Source of the DNA: Burkholderia sp. GAS332
Lineage (GTDB): Bacteria; Pseudomonadota; Gammaproteobacteria; Burkholderiales; Burkholderiaceae
Reading direction: 5' to 3'
Assembly (NCBI GenBank): GCA_900142905.1
Contig: FSRV01000001.1
Location: forward strand, 4,278,001-4,342,000
Length of the DNA: 64,000 nt
Part shown: positions 18,242 to 28,387 of the stretch, piece by piece
Layout: each line of letters begins with the position of its first letter
Numbering within the stretch: the first letter of the stretch is position 1
The notes under the pieces: model-generated
What the model was told of the DNA's origin: nothing
Database searches by the model: none
Seen by the model: the letters and a program-made list of their open reading frames with translations, nothing else
Translations under genes and position numbers: made by a program

Positions 18242-19324
18242 CTAGCGGACCGATACCGCCAGATGATGATGACTGACCTGCTGCGCGATCGCCCGGTAGC
18301 GGGCCGCCGTGTCCCTGAGTGTCAGGCCGGCAAGCGAGCGTTGCGCCCGCGTCTGACCTAGCGCCACGACAATCGCATCCGCGTAGGACGAGACATCGTC
18401 TGTGTCGACCAGCTGCACGCCGGGAAACCCGCTCGCAAACGCAAACGACGGAATCCTGCTCGCGACGATCGGAATACCGGAGGCCAGCGCTTCGAGAAAC
18501 GCCACGCTATGCGCCTCGCTGCGCGAGGGCATGACGAACACACTCGACTCCGACAGCACGCTCGCCACGTCGGAGCGCGGTCCCGCCACCACGACACGGT
18601 CCGCGAGTCCCAGCTCCCGCACGAGGCGGATAACCGCGTGCTGGTAATCCCGATCCTCGACCACGCCGTACAGGACGAGGCGCGCGTCCGTCACCCGCTC
18701 GAGCACCTCGCCGAAGGCGCGTACCGTCAGAAGCTGGTTCTTCTCCGACGCATAGCGCCCAATCTGTACAACCTCAGGCGCCCGGCCGCTACGCCCGGCG
18801 CCGTCGGTAAACGCGAAGCGCCCGAGGTCGACCCCGTTGGGCACCACGGTCATCGAAGGATGCGGCCCAATGGCCTGCATGTAGTCGGTCACGCCTTGTT
18901 GCGATACGCTGATCACCACCCGCGCGCGTCCCGACAGGATGTGCTCAATGCGCCGGAATAACGGCCGCTCGAAGTCGTTGATCGCCGAATGCATGACATA
19001 CACGACCGGCACCCGTAGCGGCAATGCGCGCGCGTAAAACGAAGGAATCGTGGCGTGCGCGAAAATCACGTCCGGGCGAAATCGCCGCACCGCGACGAAC
19101 AGATTCCACAGTTTGCCGGCGAAGCTGTGGCGCCGCGGCGGAAACCAGCACTGCACGCCCTGCTGCTGCAGATCGTCCTGCAACGGCACGAATTCGGCAT
19201 GCGCGGGCAACAGCGAGGCCACACACACCGCCATGCCCTCGGCGCTTTGATCGATAGCCAGATCCTTCGCGAGGACTTCGGCGCCCGACAAACGCGGCGC
19301 CAGAACCAGATGTAAGACACGCAT
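18242..19324 (-). CDS. GT4 glycosyltransferase, paralogue of the gene at 48662
   Basis: Group 1 glycosyltransferase of about 360 residues. The start is the second of two adjacent ATGs (19327 and 19324), 7 nt after AAGGG. The first overlaps the stop of the flippase gene by ATGA, so translation is probably coupled. Motifs: APRLSGAEVLAKDLAI in the acceptor domain, VMHSAINDFE, VVPNGVDLGRF, QIGRYASEKNQLLTV and SRSEAHSVAFLEALASGIP at the donor site. The protein aligns along its whole length with the product of 48662-49747, sharing APRLSGAEVL, GPRSDVA and EALASGIP. Both may add the same or related sugars in different polymers. Its partner here is the region B flippase. Confidence 0.9.
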   Translation of the reverse strand: MRVLHLVLAPRLSGAEVLAKDLAIDQSAEGMAVCVASLLPAHAEFVPLQDDLQQQGVQCWFPPRRHSFAGKLWNLFVAVRRFRPDVIFAHATIPSFYARALPLRVPVVYVMHSAINDFERPLFRRIEHILSGRARVVISVSQQGVTDYMQAIGPHPSMTVVPNGVDLGRFAFTDGAGRSGRAPEVVQIGRYASEKNQLLTVRAFGEVLERVTDARLVLYGVVEDRDYQHAVIRLVRELGLADRVVVAGPRSDVASVLSESSVFVMPSRSEAHSVAFLEALASGIPIVASRIPSFAFASGFPGVQLVDTDDVSSYADAIVVALGQTRAQRSLAGLTLRDTAARYRAIAQQVSHHHLAVSVR

Positions 19325-20577
19325 CATGGAACCCTTGCAGTCAGCGTCCTGAACAGCATCCACGCCGCGGCGCAACCCAGGCCCAGGGTCATGGACCAGG
19401 CAATGCCCGTCACGCCCCACCAATGAACCGCCGGCGGCACGCTGACCAGCAGCACAACGACCTGAATAAGCGACGCATGCACGGTTGCCTTCGCGTCACC
19501 CACCGCGCGCAGATAAGCGACCAGCACGGCGATCAACGCGCCGATCGCCATATTGATCACCAGAATTCTGAACAGCGGCACCGCAGGCAACCAGGCCGCG
19601 CCGAGAATCAGCGAGAAGAGTGGCTCGGCGATCAACCTCAGCACTTCGACAAACGCCGCCAACCCGATCGCGATCACGAGCAGGTAGAGCTTGATCAGCC
19701 GCGATGCCGACTGCGGACTCCGGCGATGATGCGCCGCGAAGGTGGGGAACAGGTATTGCGACATGGCGATTGCAGCGTCGGCAAGCAGCATCTGCGCGAG
19801 CCGCGACGACATCTGATAGCCGCCCAGTTGCGCCGGGCCAAGCAGTTTGCCGACCACCACCTTGTCGAACTGGTTGAGCAGCAGATTAACCACACTGCTC
19901 GCCCAGATCCAGCGGCTGAAGCCCAGGTACTGACCGATGCCCGACCAGACAGCGCGAATTGGCGGACGCGGTTTCATCGTCGCCCAGGTCAGGACGCTTT
20001 TCAGGCTTTCAGCGGCCACGAGGCCGATCAGCACCGAGGCCGCCCCGGCACCGCAATACGCGAGCACCAGACCGGTCGAGCAATCGACGAATGCCGCGGC
20101 CACCTCGACGCCGGCAATATGCTGGAACCGCCGCTCGCGCTGCACGAGGTAGTACGTGGGCGATGCCAGTCCGCGCAAGAGCGGCAGCAGCGCCGCAAGC
20201 TGAATCAGCACCAGTGAACCGTTCAAATGAAACTGGCTGCTCAGCAATGGCGCGAGCGCGACCAGCAGCAGCGAGATGAGCACGCCGCGCGCTGTCAGCG
20301 TCGTCCACACCGCGCCGAGTTGCGAACGCGTCGGCGGGTGCTCTCCTTGGATGACCGCTTGCGCAAGACCCGTGTCCGATAGGGCCTCGGCAATCGCCAC
20401 CGCGAGCAAGGCCACGCTCACGCTGCCAATCGCCGCCGGCCCGAGCATCCGGCCAATCGCAAGAAATTTGATTGCTACGAGTCCGCGCACGGCGAACTGC
20501 TGCAACAGCACCCATGTCGCCGCGCTCGCGCCGAAACTGGCCGCTATCGAGAATGCCGGAAGCCTGATCGCCCGCAA
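19324..20577 (-). CDS. Wzx-type polysaccharide flippase (locus B)
   Basis: Polytopic protein of 417 residues with about 12 predicted membrane segments, of the polysaccharide-exporter MOP superfamily. FLAIGRMLGPAAIGSVSVAL and GGYQMSSRLAQMLLADAAIA fit the family that flips lipid-linked repeats in Wzx/Wzy assembly. The start is a TTG at 20577 preceded by GGAG at 7 nt, a weaker codon but the best ribosome binding site. The 3' end overlaps the following glycosyltransferase. It is clearly different in sequence from the flippase at 6343-7878, which supports two separate export lines. Confidence 0.88.
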   Translation of the reverse strand: MRAIRLPAFSIAASFGASAATWVLLQQFAVRGLVAIKFLAIGRMLGPAAIGSVSVALLAVAIAEALSDTGLAQAVIQGEHPPTRSQLGAVWTTLTARGVLISLLLVALAPLLSSQFHLNGSLVLIQLAALLPLLRGLASPTYYLVQRERRFQHIAGVEVAAAFVDCSTGLVLAYCGAGAASVLIGLVAAESLKSVLTWATMKPRPPIRAVWSGIGQYLGFSRWIWASSVVNLLLNQFDKVVVGKLLGPAQLGGYQMSSRLAQMLLADAAIAMSQYLFPTFAAHHRRSPQSASRLIKLYLLVIAIGLAAFVEVLRLIAEPLFSLILGAAWLPAVPLFRILVINMAIGALIAVLVAYLRAVGDAKATVHASLIQVVVLLVSVPPAVHWWGVTGIAWSMTLGLGCAAAWMLFRTLTARVP

Positions 20578-20926
20578 GCTGGTTCTCCGTTGAATCGGAG
20601 CGCCGCTGAATCGGCCACGCGCAGCGATTCAACGCATCGCTGCGAAACGCCGCCGGCGCAAAATAGTGAGGTCGCACCAGCAAGCTGGCGAGCTTTTCCG
20701 TCAAATACTATGTATGACCTTACCGCGAGAGAATCGGCGACAACCGCCATCAGCTAGGCCGGTTCAGCCGAACCCATGGCGGGCTAGTACGTTGACCCAC
20801 AGAGCGAGTCAAATAGACAGGTCCACTGCCGCCGCCGATGCTAACGTTGTTCAGCTAGCGCCCCCGGACGGGCGGCGCGAGGGTGCTTTTCCATAACGCA
20901 TTCGACCACTGACGACTACCGCATCG
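20578..20926. promoter_or_regulatory. Divergent intergenic region
   Basis: About 350 bp between the flippase gene (left) and a glycosyltransferase gene (right). It should contain promoters for both. No gene or clear repeat was seen. Confidence 0.4.
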
Positions 20927-22117
20927 ATGGAACAAGACTACGTCCTGATTGTGGAGCCCAACCTCACCGGCCATCGCTGGCGCTATGTCGAATGGACCAT
21001 GCAGGCCTGCACGGAAGCCGGCTACCCGTGCATGCTCGCGACGGAATCCGGTAACGAAGACCATCCGCTCGCCAGACAGATCGTCGCGGCGAACCGCGCG
21101 GATCTGCAAATCGCGTTCGTCGATCCCGACGAGCGGCCACGCGGGCTGCTGGGCAAGTCGAACCAGTACTCGCGCTTTCACCGCTATTTCAAGCGTGTGC
21201 ATCGGATCGTCAGCCGCGCGCAACCGATCAGGCTGGTAGTCGTGCCCTATGTCGATTACTTCTTCTACGGGCTGCCGTTTCTCGGCTCGCCGTTCGGCAA
21301 AACCCCGTGGATCGGTATCACGATGCGCTCGACCTTTCATCATCACAAAGTCGGCATCAAGTCGCCGGATCGACCGGTCGTGAATGCGATCAAGGCCCTG
21401 CTTTTCAAGCGCGCCGTACGGACCGCCGGCCTGCGCACCTTGCTGACCATCGACCCCACCTTGCCCGAGTGGTCGGCGCACCACGCCTCGAAGCACAGCG
21501 CGGCCGTCGCCTACGTCGCGGACCCGTTTCCCGACGAGCAAGCGGAAAATCCGGTGCTGGCCCGCGAGCGGCTCGGCCTGGATCCCACGCAACGTTATCT
21601 GCTGGTGTACGGTTCGATCACCGAACGCAAAGGCATCTACGAACTGGTCCACGCGTTGACGCGTCTGGAGCATGCGCCCACGCTGATCGTCGCCGGTGAG
21701 CAGGACGCGGGCACGCGCCATTTCATGCGTAATCATGTGCGCAGCCTCACGCCCGCGCCGCTGATCCTGGACTCGTTCATTGCAAACGACGTCGAGCGCG
21801 ATCTGTTCTCCGCCTGCGACGCAGTCTGGCTAGGCTACAAGGGACACTATGGAATGAGCGGCGTGCTCGTGCAGGCATACCGCTTCGGCAAACCCGTGAT
21901 TGCAACGGAAGACGGACTGATCGGCTGGTTCAGCCGGCGCTGCGAACTGGGACCGATTCTGCACGACCTGAGCTCCGCCTCGATCGGCCATGCGATCACC
22001 GAGACGATGACCTCGTGGCCGCACGCGCCGCAAGCCGTGCCGGCGGAACGCGAAGATCTGCTGTCGCGGCATACACTCCGGCAATTCAAGCAGACCTTGC
22101 TTCAGCAGATGGCCTGA
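20927..22117 (+). CDS. Glycosyltransferase, GT-B fold
   Basis: A 396-residue putative glycosyltransferase. The N-terminus (DYVLIVEPNLTGHRWRYVEW) has a glycine/histidine loop as in GT4-like enzymes. YLLVYGSITERKGIYELVHAL starts the donor domain and AVWLGYKGHYGMSGVLVQAYRFGKPV lies at the donor site, where the usual first Glu is replaced by a Gly-His-Tyr context. The family assignment is therefore looser than for the neighbouring GT4 genes. It stands alone on the plus strand between genes of region B and presumably contributes one linkage of that repeat. Confidence 0.8.
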   Translation: MEQDYVLIVEPNLTGHRWRYVEWTMQACTEAGYPCMLATESGNEDHPLARQIVAANRADLQIAFVDPDERPRGLLGKSNQYSRFHRYFKRVHRIVSRAQPIRLVVVPYVDYFFYGLPFLGSPFGKTPWIGITMRSTFHHHKVGIKSPDRPVVNAIKALLFKRAVRTAGLRTLLTIDPTLPEWSAHHASKHSAAVAYVADPFPDEQAENPVLARERLGLDPTQRYLLVYGSITERKGIYELVHALTRLEHAPTLIVAGEQDAGTRHFMRNHVRSLTPAPLILDSFIANDVERDLFSACDAVWLGYKGHYGMSGVLVQAYRFGKPVIATEDGLIGWFSRRCELGPILHDLSSASIGHAITETMTSWPHAPQAVPAEREDLLSRHTLRQFKQTLLQQMA

Positions 22118-22227
22118 TTCGGCGGCAACACACCGTTCGACACGCCATCACCTCGGCAGAACCCCGAAGGCTGGCGCTACGCGCCAACCCACAGCCGGCA
22201 GCAGGGCCGGCCGCTCGGTTGGGTTGT

Positions 22228-23376
22228 TCAGGACAACTGGCCGCCCGCCACCGGCACTTCTTCCCGCACCGAACTGCTGCGCTTTTCCGGGAACATCGCA
22301 TTGCGCATCCGCAGGAACGGATACTCGATCGCGCGGGTCGTGACATAGCCAATCGCAATCGCGAACGCGAACTGCGCGGCGAGCGCCACAATCCAGATCA
22401 CGCTCGGGGCAAGACCCATGGCGGTCGCTTTGCGAATCAGCATGTCACCGGGGGCGAGCGCAAGCGAATGCCAGAGGTAAATGCCGTACGAATAGAGACC
22501 GATCCAGGCGACCCCGCGATACACCCACGACGAACGCAGCGATCCCGAATACTCCAGCACGAACACAATCAGCGCGGCGAAACCGATCGCCTGAATCGTA
22601 TAACCAATGCTTTCGTCGAGCGCGAAGTGTGGCGTTGCAAAGGCGAGCCACGCGCATAGCATCACGATGCAGGCGACCAGCAGCCACTTGCGCTTCGCGA
22701 GTTGATGATAGACGCCTGGTTTCATCCAGTAGATCGCGGACAGAATCACGCCGACCAGCAAACTGTCGATGCGATATTGCGTGTACGCGAATGCCCCTTC
22801 CAGGTTGCCACCCGCCACCGCGAAGCAGCGCGCGGTGAGCACCACCGCGCAGATTCCCGTGAGCACACCGACGATCGTCCAAGCACCGAGGCGCCAGCGC
22901 GCGAATATCAGCAACAGCGCCGGCAGGACGAGATAAAAGTGTTCTTCGACCGCGAGACTCCAGGTCTGGGTAATCGAGGTACCCAGATAGTTCTGCAGGT
23001 GGGTCAGGTTCTGGAACAGAAAGGTATTCCACGGATGGCGCCCGGCCAGCACATGAAAGGCGATCAGGATGTAATACGCCGGCCAGATGCGGAAAATCCG
23101 CCGGATGATAAAGCGCTTGGCGTCGACGTTGCCTGTTTCGGCGTACTGTCGAAGCAGCAGGCCGCCAACCAGAAAGCCGCTGAGCGTAAAGAACAGATTG
23201 ACCCCTTCGCGACCGAAACTCTTCAGGGGGTACTCGATGATATGAATCAGGAAATTGTCAGTATGAACAGCGTGAAAATGAAAGCCCATCACCATGATAA
23301 TCGCGATGCCGCGCACGAAATCCAGCTCGATGGCCCGGCTGCCCGTTGCGGGTCCCGCCCCGCCAAATAATTTCAT
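22228..23376 (-). CDS. Acyltransferase 3 family membrane protein
   Basis: Integral membrane O-acyltransferase of 382 residues with about ten hydrophobic helices. The ATG at 23376 follows GGGGAG and is preferred to the longer open frame. The family start is clear: AIELDFVRGIAIIMVMGFHFHAV, where the catalytic His lies in helix 1, then GREGVNLFFTLSGFLVGGLLL and the RRIFRIWPAYY motif. OafA/ExoZ-type relatives acetylate or succinylate surface glycans from acyl-CoA. Here it probably decorates the region B polymer. The acyl group and target sugar are unknown. Confidence 0.92.
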   Translation of the reverse strand: MKLFGGAGPATGSRAIELDFVRGIAIIMVMGFHFHAVHTDNFLIHIIEYPLKSFGREGVNLFFTLSGFLVGGLLLRQYAETGNVDAKRFIIRRIFRIWPAYYILIAFHVLAGRHPWNTFLFQNLTHLQNYLGTSITQTWSLAVEEHFYLVLPALLLIFARWRLGAWTIVGVLTGICAVVLTARCFAVAGGNLEGAFAYTQYRIDSLLVGVILSAIYWMKPGVYHQLAKRKWLLVACIVMLCAWLAFATPHFALDESIGYTIQAIGFAALIVFVLEYSGSLRSSWVYRGVAWIGLYSYGIYLWHSLALAPGDMLIRKATAMGLAPSVIWIVALAAQFAFAIAIGYVTTRAIEYPFLRMRNAMFPEKRSSSVREEVPVAGGQLS

Positions 23377-23658
23377 GTTGTTCTCCCCTGTCACCATTCG
23401 TGGGCGCATGTCCCTTTTTGCATCTTCGGTGCCGGCACGCGTGCGTGCGCGCCAACATCAAGGCATTGACCGACAACATAACGAAGTGTGCGCGCGTCTT
23501 GCAGGGACCGCCCTTGCCACCGTCGCCAGAATCCAGGCAATCGGCGACGAAACCGCATAAGCGCGAGGGCTAAGCGGGGAGTTTCCCGCACAATGACCCG
23601 ATGCGAGACCGTCCGCTACAGACCGACGGCGGATCGACAGCACGGGGAGGAATCAGCA

Positions 23659-25152
23659 ATGCGCCATCAGTATGCGACGCTCTGGATATGGTTTTTTCTG
23701 TTACCGCTTGCATTCGACTACAAAGCGACTGACGCCAACGTAGGCCATTTCGCGCAGACCGCGCTGGTGCTACCGGCCATCGCCGCGGGGCTCGCCCTTG
23801 TGCTGATTGCGCCACGCTTTCACGACCGCTCGCGGTTGCGCTCGATCGTCACCTTCAGCCTGGTGCTGTGCGTGTTCGGCAGCATCGTCGCCCAGTTCGT
23901 TCAGGATAACGACACCGGCAATTATCTGCGCGTGTTACTGCCGTTCGCGCTGTTTTTGCTGGGCTATCTCGTAGCCTGCCGCCCGTGGAGCGAATACAGA
24001 ATCTCGCAGTTCGAGCGAGCCATATTCTTTGCCAACGTAGTCAGTCTCATATTCACCTTCCTCTACGGCATGGCAACCGGTGGCGATCTCGAGGATGTGC
24101 GCTATCGCATCATCTCCGTGACCTTGCTCGGGCTGCAAGGCGTGCTGCTGCACGAATTCATCGTCGCCAAGCGCTTTTCCTTTTTCACCATTGCCGTGTT
24201 CTCCGTCAGCGTGATCATCGAGTTGCTGAGCGTCACGCGCAGTTTGCTTATCGGCACCGTCTTGCTGTTCCTGGTCGCCATGGGGCTGTCCGCCCCGTCG
24301 ATCCAGCATATCTGGCGCGCAGCCGCCCGTACCCTGATCGCCGGCGCCGTGCTGGCCGGCGTGGCCGGCATCGCGGCGCTGAGCTTTCCGAGCGTCGCCG
24401 AGCACTGGACCGAGCGCATTTTCGCGTCGGAGGAAACCGTCACCGGCAAGGATCCGACCACCATCACCCGTCTCGCCGAGATGCGCGATCAGTATGACCA
24501 GGTGACGGCGGAGCCGGAAACCCTGCTGTTCGGCGCGGGCTACGGTCACTACTATCGCTATTCCCCAGTCTACCTGCCGGACCTCGCCGGCCAGATCAGC
24601 GAGAAGGACTTCTACGCGATCAACGAATGGGCCGCGGGCCACAACTTCTGGGTCTATCAGCTCTTCGCGGGCGGACTCCTGTTCGGTATCGCCATGCCTT
24701 TGGCGACCCTGGCCGCACTGGCGATCTGCTTCTCCTCGTATCGCTACTGGCGCGCGGTGGTTCCCGACGCGCCCATGCTGCCGGTGCTAGGACGCGCCAT
24801 CATGCTGTTTGCCGCGCTGCCGGCGACCTCGATCGGCGGCAATCCGCTCGGACCGCGTTTCTCAGGGCTGGTATTCGGCATCGCCCTCGGCCTGATGATC
24901 GCCACGCATGCGCGATTGCAGCGTGCGCTGCCGGCACGGGTGAAGCGCGCGCCTAAGCCACCGCATGTGCGCCCGGCCGCGATGCCTGAGTTGCCGGGCA
25001 GAATCCAGCCCGGCATGGGCCGCGCCGATCTCGCCACCGCCCTCGGCATGTCGGGCGCGGCAAACGCTGCGCCCGGCTCCAGTCCGTTCGGCGCCCTCGT
25101 GTCGCGAACCCCGTCGACGCAACGCTCCAATCGACCGAAACTCGCCCGATGA
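23659..25152 (+). CDS. Wzy-like O-antigen/EPS polymerase
   Basis: Predicted inner-membrane polymerase of 497 residues with about 11-12 hydrophobic segments and one large periplasmic loop near residues 270-340. The ATG at 23659 follows GGGGAGG. Sequence conservation in this family is low, so the assignment rests on topology, the loop (FGAGYGHYYRYSPVY, NEWAAGHNFWVYQLFAGG, like the HNxxL region of WaaL/Wzy proteins) and context. The cytoplasmic C-terminal tail of about 70 residues is Ala/Pro/Arg-rich. Its TGA overlaps the next ATG (ATGA), coupling it to a glycosyltransferase. Confidence 0.8.
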   Translation: MRHQYATLWIWFFLLPLAFDYKATDANVGHFAQTALVLPAIAAGLALVLIAPRFHDRSRLRSIVTFSLVLCVFGSIVAQFVQDNDTGNYLRVLLPFALFLLGYLVACRPWSEYRISQFERAIFFANVVSLIFTFLYGMATGGDLEDVRYRIISVTLLGLQGVLLHEFIVAKRFSFFTIAVFSVSVIIELLSVTRSLLIGTVLLFLVAMGLSAPSIQHIWRAAARTLIAGAVLAGVAGIAALSFPSVAEHWTERIFASEETVTGKDPTTITRLAEMRDQYDQVTAEPETLLFGAGYGHYYRYSPVYLPDLAGQISEKDFYAINEWAAGHNFWVYQLFAGGLLFGIAMPLATLAALAICFSSYRYWRAVVPDAPMLPVLGRAIMLFAALPATSIGGNPLGPRFSGLVFGIALGLMIATHARLQRALPARVKRAPKPPHVRPAAMPELPGRIQPGMGRADLATALGMSGAANAAPGSSPFGALVSRTPSTQRSNRPKLAR

Positions 25153-26363
25153 AAATCCTCCATCTGCTTGCCAGTATCGATCCCCGCGCCGGCGGCCCGG
25201 TTGAAGGCGTGCGCCGCAGCGGCGTGGCGATGCAGGATGCCGGGCACGAAATCGAAGTGGCCACCTGCGATGCCCCCGGCGACGCCTACCTGGCCGCCTT
25301 TCCGTTTCCGGTCCACGCGTTCGGCCCGGTCAACAGCCGCTACAGCTACAGCGCGCAACTCGCACCGTGGCTCGTCGCCAACGCGAACCGGTTCGATGCG
25401 GTCATCGTGCACGGTTTGTGGCAGTACCACGGCTTCGCGGCATGGAAAGCGCTGCGCCAAAGCGGCGTGCCCTACTACGTGTACGTGCACGGCATGCTCG
25501 ACCCGTGGTTCAAACAGGCTTACCCGCTCAAGCATCTGAAGAAGTGGCTGTACTGGCCGTGGGCCGAATACCGGGTGTTGCGCGACGCACGCGCCGTCAT
25601 CTATACGACTGAGGAAGAGCGCACCCGCGCGCGTCAATCGTTCTGGCTGTACCGGGCGCATGAACAGGTCGTGCCGTACGGCACAAGCGTGCCGCCGCTT
25701 GAAGCCGCGCCCTTACGCGAAGCCTTCCTGCAAGCCGTGCCCGGCTTGCGCGGCAAACGCATCGTGCTGTTTCTCGGCCGCGTGCATGTGAAAAAAGGCT
25801 GCGATCTGCTGATCGATGCCTTCGCGCGCGTCGCCAGCCGCGATCCTTCGCTGCATCTCATGATCGCGGGTCCCGACGAGACCGGCTGGGTGGCCAGTCT
25901 GCGCGCCCAGGCCCAGGCGGCCGGTATCGCGCACCGCATCAGTCTGCCGGGCATGCTGCAGGGTGATCTCAAGTGGGGCGCGTTTCTCGCCAGCGACGTA
26001 TTCGTTCTGCCCTCGCATCAGGAGAACTTCGGCGTGGCGGTTGCGGAAGCGCTCGGCTGCGGACTGCCGGCGCTGATCTCCGACAAGGTCAACGTGTGGC
26101 GCGAGATCGAAGCGGACGGCGCAGGAATGGTTGCCGCCGACACGGTCGAGGGTACGGAAAAGAATCTCGTGCGCTGGCTCGAACTCGACGACACCGCGCG
26201 CGCCGCCATGCGCGCTCAGGCGACCCGCACTTTCGAAGCGCGCTTCCGGGTCGAGACCATGGTCAGCGCGTTGGCCGCTCTGCTCGAAACGAAGGGCAGC
26301 GCCGGCGAAACGCGTGAGAACACGCTCCCCACGCTGCGCGAAGCCACTCAACCGAGCCGGTGA
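25149..26363 (+). CDS. GT4 glycosyltransferase
   Basis: Group 1 glycosyltransferase of 404 residues, translationally coupled to the polymerase gene by a 4-base ATGA overlap. Acceptor domain: HLLASIDPRAGGPVEGVRRS, VIVHGLWQYHGF and VHGMLDPWFK. Donor domain: LFLGRVHVKKGCDLLIDAF, MIAGPDE and PSHQENFGVAVAEALGCGLP, with E-x7-E. It resembles WcaI/WbuB-like transferases acting late in repeat assembly. A short Glu/Thr-rich tail follows the core. Confidence 0.92.
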   Translation: MKILHLLASIDPRAGGPVEGVRRSGVAMQDAGHEIEVATCDAPGDAYLAAFPFPVHAFGPVNSRYSYSAQLAPWLVANANRFDAVIVHGLWQYHGFAAWKALRQSGVPYYVYVHGMLDPWFKQAYPLKHLKKWLYWPWAEYRVLRDARAVIYTTEEERTRARQSFWLYRAHEQVVPYGTSVPPLEAAPLREAFLQAVPGLRGKRIVLFLGRVHVKKGCDLLIDAFARVASRDPSLHLMIAGPDETGWVASLRAQAQAAGIAHRISLPGMLQGDLKWGAFLASDVFVLPSHQENFGVAVAEALGCGLPALISDKVNVWREIEADGAGMVAADTVEGTEKNLVRWLELDDTARAAMRAQATRTFEARFRVETMVSALAALLETKGSAGETRENTLPTLREATQPSR

Positions 26364-26412
26364 CCGTGCGCCGCCAGGCGCACACGGTCACCGGTCACCG
26401 GCCGGCCGTTCC

Positions 26413-28155
26413 TCACTGCTCTTTCATCAACGGCGTCAAGGTCGAGGCTGCGATCGGCAGCGTGCCGGCTTGAGGCTGCTGCGCCTGAGTCGACATCACC
26501 GAACTGTTGGCGGCGTCGCCCCGTGCGTTGCCGACGATATCCGGCACCTCCAGTTGCCGCACCAGATGACCCGCGAGGCGTAGGGCAAGCGCCGCGATCG
26601 TGATGGTCGGGAAATTGGCGCCGACGGTGGGAAACACCGAGCTGCCCGCCACGTAGAGGTTGCTCATCCCATGCACCTTGCAATCGCGATCGACCACGCC
26701 TTCACGTGGCGATTCGTGCATACGCGTGGTGCCCATGTGGTGCCACGTGCCCTCCAGCTTCGCCGGCCACGGCCGGCCTTCGAGCGGCGCATCGAGTTCG
26801 ACGTCCGCGATGCCGGCCATCTGCAACTCCTGCGCGAGCAACGCGAAGGTCTTGTCGAAGGTGCGCTGCACCTGGTCGCCCAGACGCCACTCCACCTTCA
26901 CGCGCGGCATGCCGAACCGGTCCCGCTTATCGGCCGACAACGTGACCCGGCTATCGGGATCGGGCACCGCTTCGACGATGGCCTGCAACGTCACGTCGGT
27001 GATCAGTACCGGCCATTGCAGGAGCCGCGTCAAACCGTAACCCACGGTGTGCAGCGGGTGCGCGATCATCGTCGCGACATCCGTTTTCAGCCTGCGGCCC
27101 GGCTGGTCCTTTTGCAACAGCGCTTCCTTGCAGTGGATCAGTGCTTCGGACCCTGCGGTTCCTTCGCCGAACCAGCGCGAATAGAGCCATACGCGCGAAT
27201 TCAACAGCTTCTCGCGCTCCATCAACTCCTGCTTCGGTGCGAACTGTGAGGATATCTTCGTGCCGTGCGCCGACACGGCGGCATTCTGATAGTGATACTT
27301 GATGTCGTATAGCTTATTGCGAGCGTTGCCCGGACGGAAACGCACTTTCCCGCACATCATCCGCGGGTGATCCATGAAGTAGCGGCCCACCAGATCGTTG
27401 GCATTGCCGAGGCCTGCCGCCTGCACGTTGTTCGAGGCCAGCAGGAGGCGTGCGTTCTCGATGCCGCCCGTGGCCAGCACGAACATCCTGGCGACCACCG
27501 TCATCTTGCGGCCACTGAAGGTCGCCACCTGGAGCCGCGAAATGGAGGTGCCCTGGGCGTCGGCGTCGATATTCAGGACATTCGCATACAAAAACACGCG
27601 CACCCGAGACGAGCGCGACAACTCGTCGCGATAGGCCTTGCCAAAGCGCACGGGTGGGCTGAACTGCGCGACGGTATCGCGCATATCGCCGGTCGCGAGC
27701 GGAATGCGGCGCACGTCGTGGCGCCCGATCTCGCGCTCCCAGTAGGCAGGATCGAAATTCTGCGGGCCGAGCTTCAGCAGTTCATGGGTACGCGCGTAGT
27801 ACGGCGCCAGTTCGTCGAGGCCGAACGGCCAGCCGCTGTGCGGGATCCAGTCGCGCTTCTCGAAGTCCCACGGATCGAGCGGGCGGCACCAGCCGCCCCA
27901 ACAATTGCTGCTGCCGCCGAAGTAGCGGCTGCGCGAGCCGTCCGCAAACGTATAGGGCAGTCCGGCGTTCTCGCCGCGATAAAGATCGCGGGTTTCATCG
28001 TCAGGCCCGAAGCCCCCGCTTTCGAGCACACAGGTGTCGACCCCCGCCTTCGACATTTCCCGTGCAAGCGTAATGCCGGCGACACCGCCGCCGATAATGC
28101 AGACCGTCGTTTCAATGACTGTGTTGTGTTCAACAGTACGAGTATCGATGAACAT
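26413..28155 (-). CDS. GMC-family FAD-dependent oxidoreductase
   Basis: A 580-residue flavoprotein. The start at 28155 follows GGGGAGTAGGG. The ADP-binding motif CIIGGGVAGITLAREMSKAG is near residue 20, with the acidic end of strand 2 at CVLESGG, then RSRYFGGSSNCWGGWCRPLD contacting FAD. The C-terminal GMC_oxred_C domain has GTWHHMGTTRM and NLYVAGSSVFPTVGANFPT, including the His pair usually at the active site. Such enzymes oxidise alcohols including sugars and sterols. Inside an EPS cluster it could oxidise a sugar of the precursor. No signal peptide is evident, so it is probably cytoplasmic or peripheral. Confidence 0.87.
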   Translation of the reverse strand: MFIDTRTVEHNTVIETTVCIIGGGVAGITLAREMSKAGVDTCVLESGGFGPDDETRDLYRGENAGLPYTFADGSRSRYFGGSSNCWGGWCRPLDPWDFEKRDWIPHSGWPFGLDELAPYYARTHELLKLGPQNFDPAYWEREIGRHDVRRIPLATGDMRDTVAQFSPPVRFGKAYRDELSRSSRVRVFLYANVLNIDADAQGTSISRLQVATFSGRKMTVVARMFVLATGGIENARLLLASNNVQAAGLGNANDLVGRYFMDHPRMMCGKVRFRPGNARNKLYDIKYHYQNAAVSAHGTKISSQFAPKQELMEREKLLNSRVWLYSRWFGEGTAGSEALIHCKEALLQKDQPGRRLKTDVATMIAHPLHTVGYGLTRLLQWPVLITDVTLQAIVEAVPDPDSRVTLSADKRDRFGMPRVKVEWRLGDQVQRTFDKTFALLAQELQMAGIADVELDAPLEGRPWPAKLEGTWHHMGTTRMHESPREGVVDRDCKVHGMSNLYVAGSSVFPTVGANFPTITIAALALRLAGHLVRQLEVPDIVGNARGDAANSSVMSTQAQQPQAGTLPIAASTLTPLMKEQ

Positions 28156-28387
28156 CCCTACTCCCCATCTTTTTTACGCATCTCTAAGTGCGTCAATCCG
28201 GCTACTCATCCAACCGGGGCTGGCAAGCAAACCACGCACATGTCGTTACCGGACACAGCATCGGCATCGCCGCGGGCGTCGATCAACAGCGTCGATCGAC
28301 AATAATCCCACTGCGTCCGCCGGCATTCCGGCGTGTCAACGACTTGGCCTCCTCAGCGTATAAACGCTGCGGTTCTCTATCTGTGCT

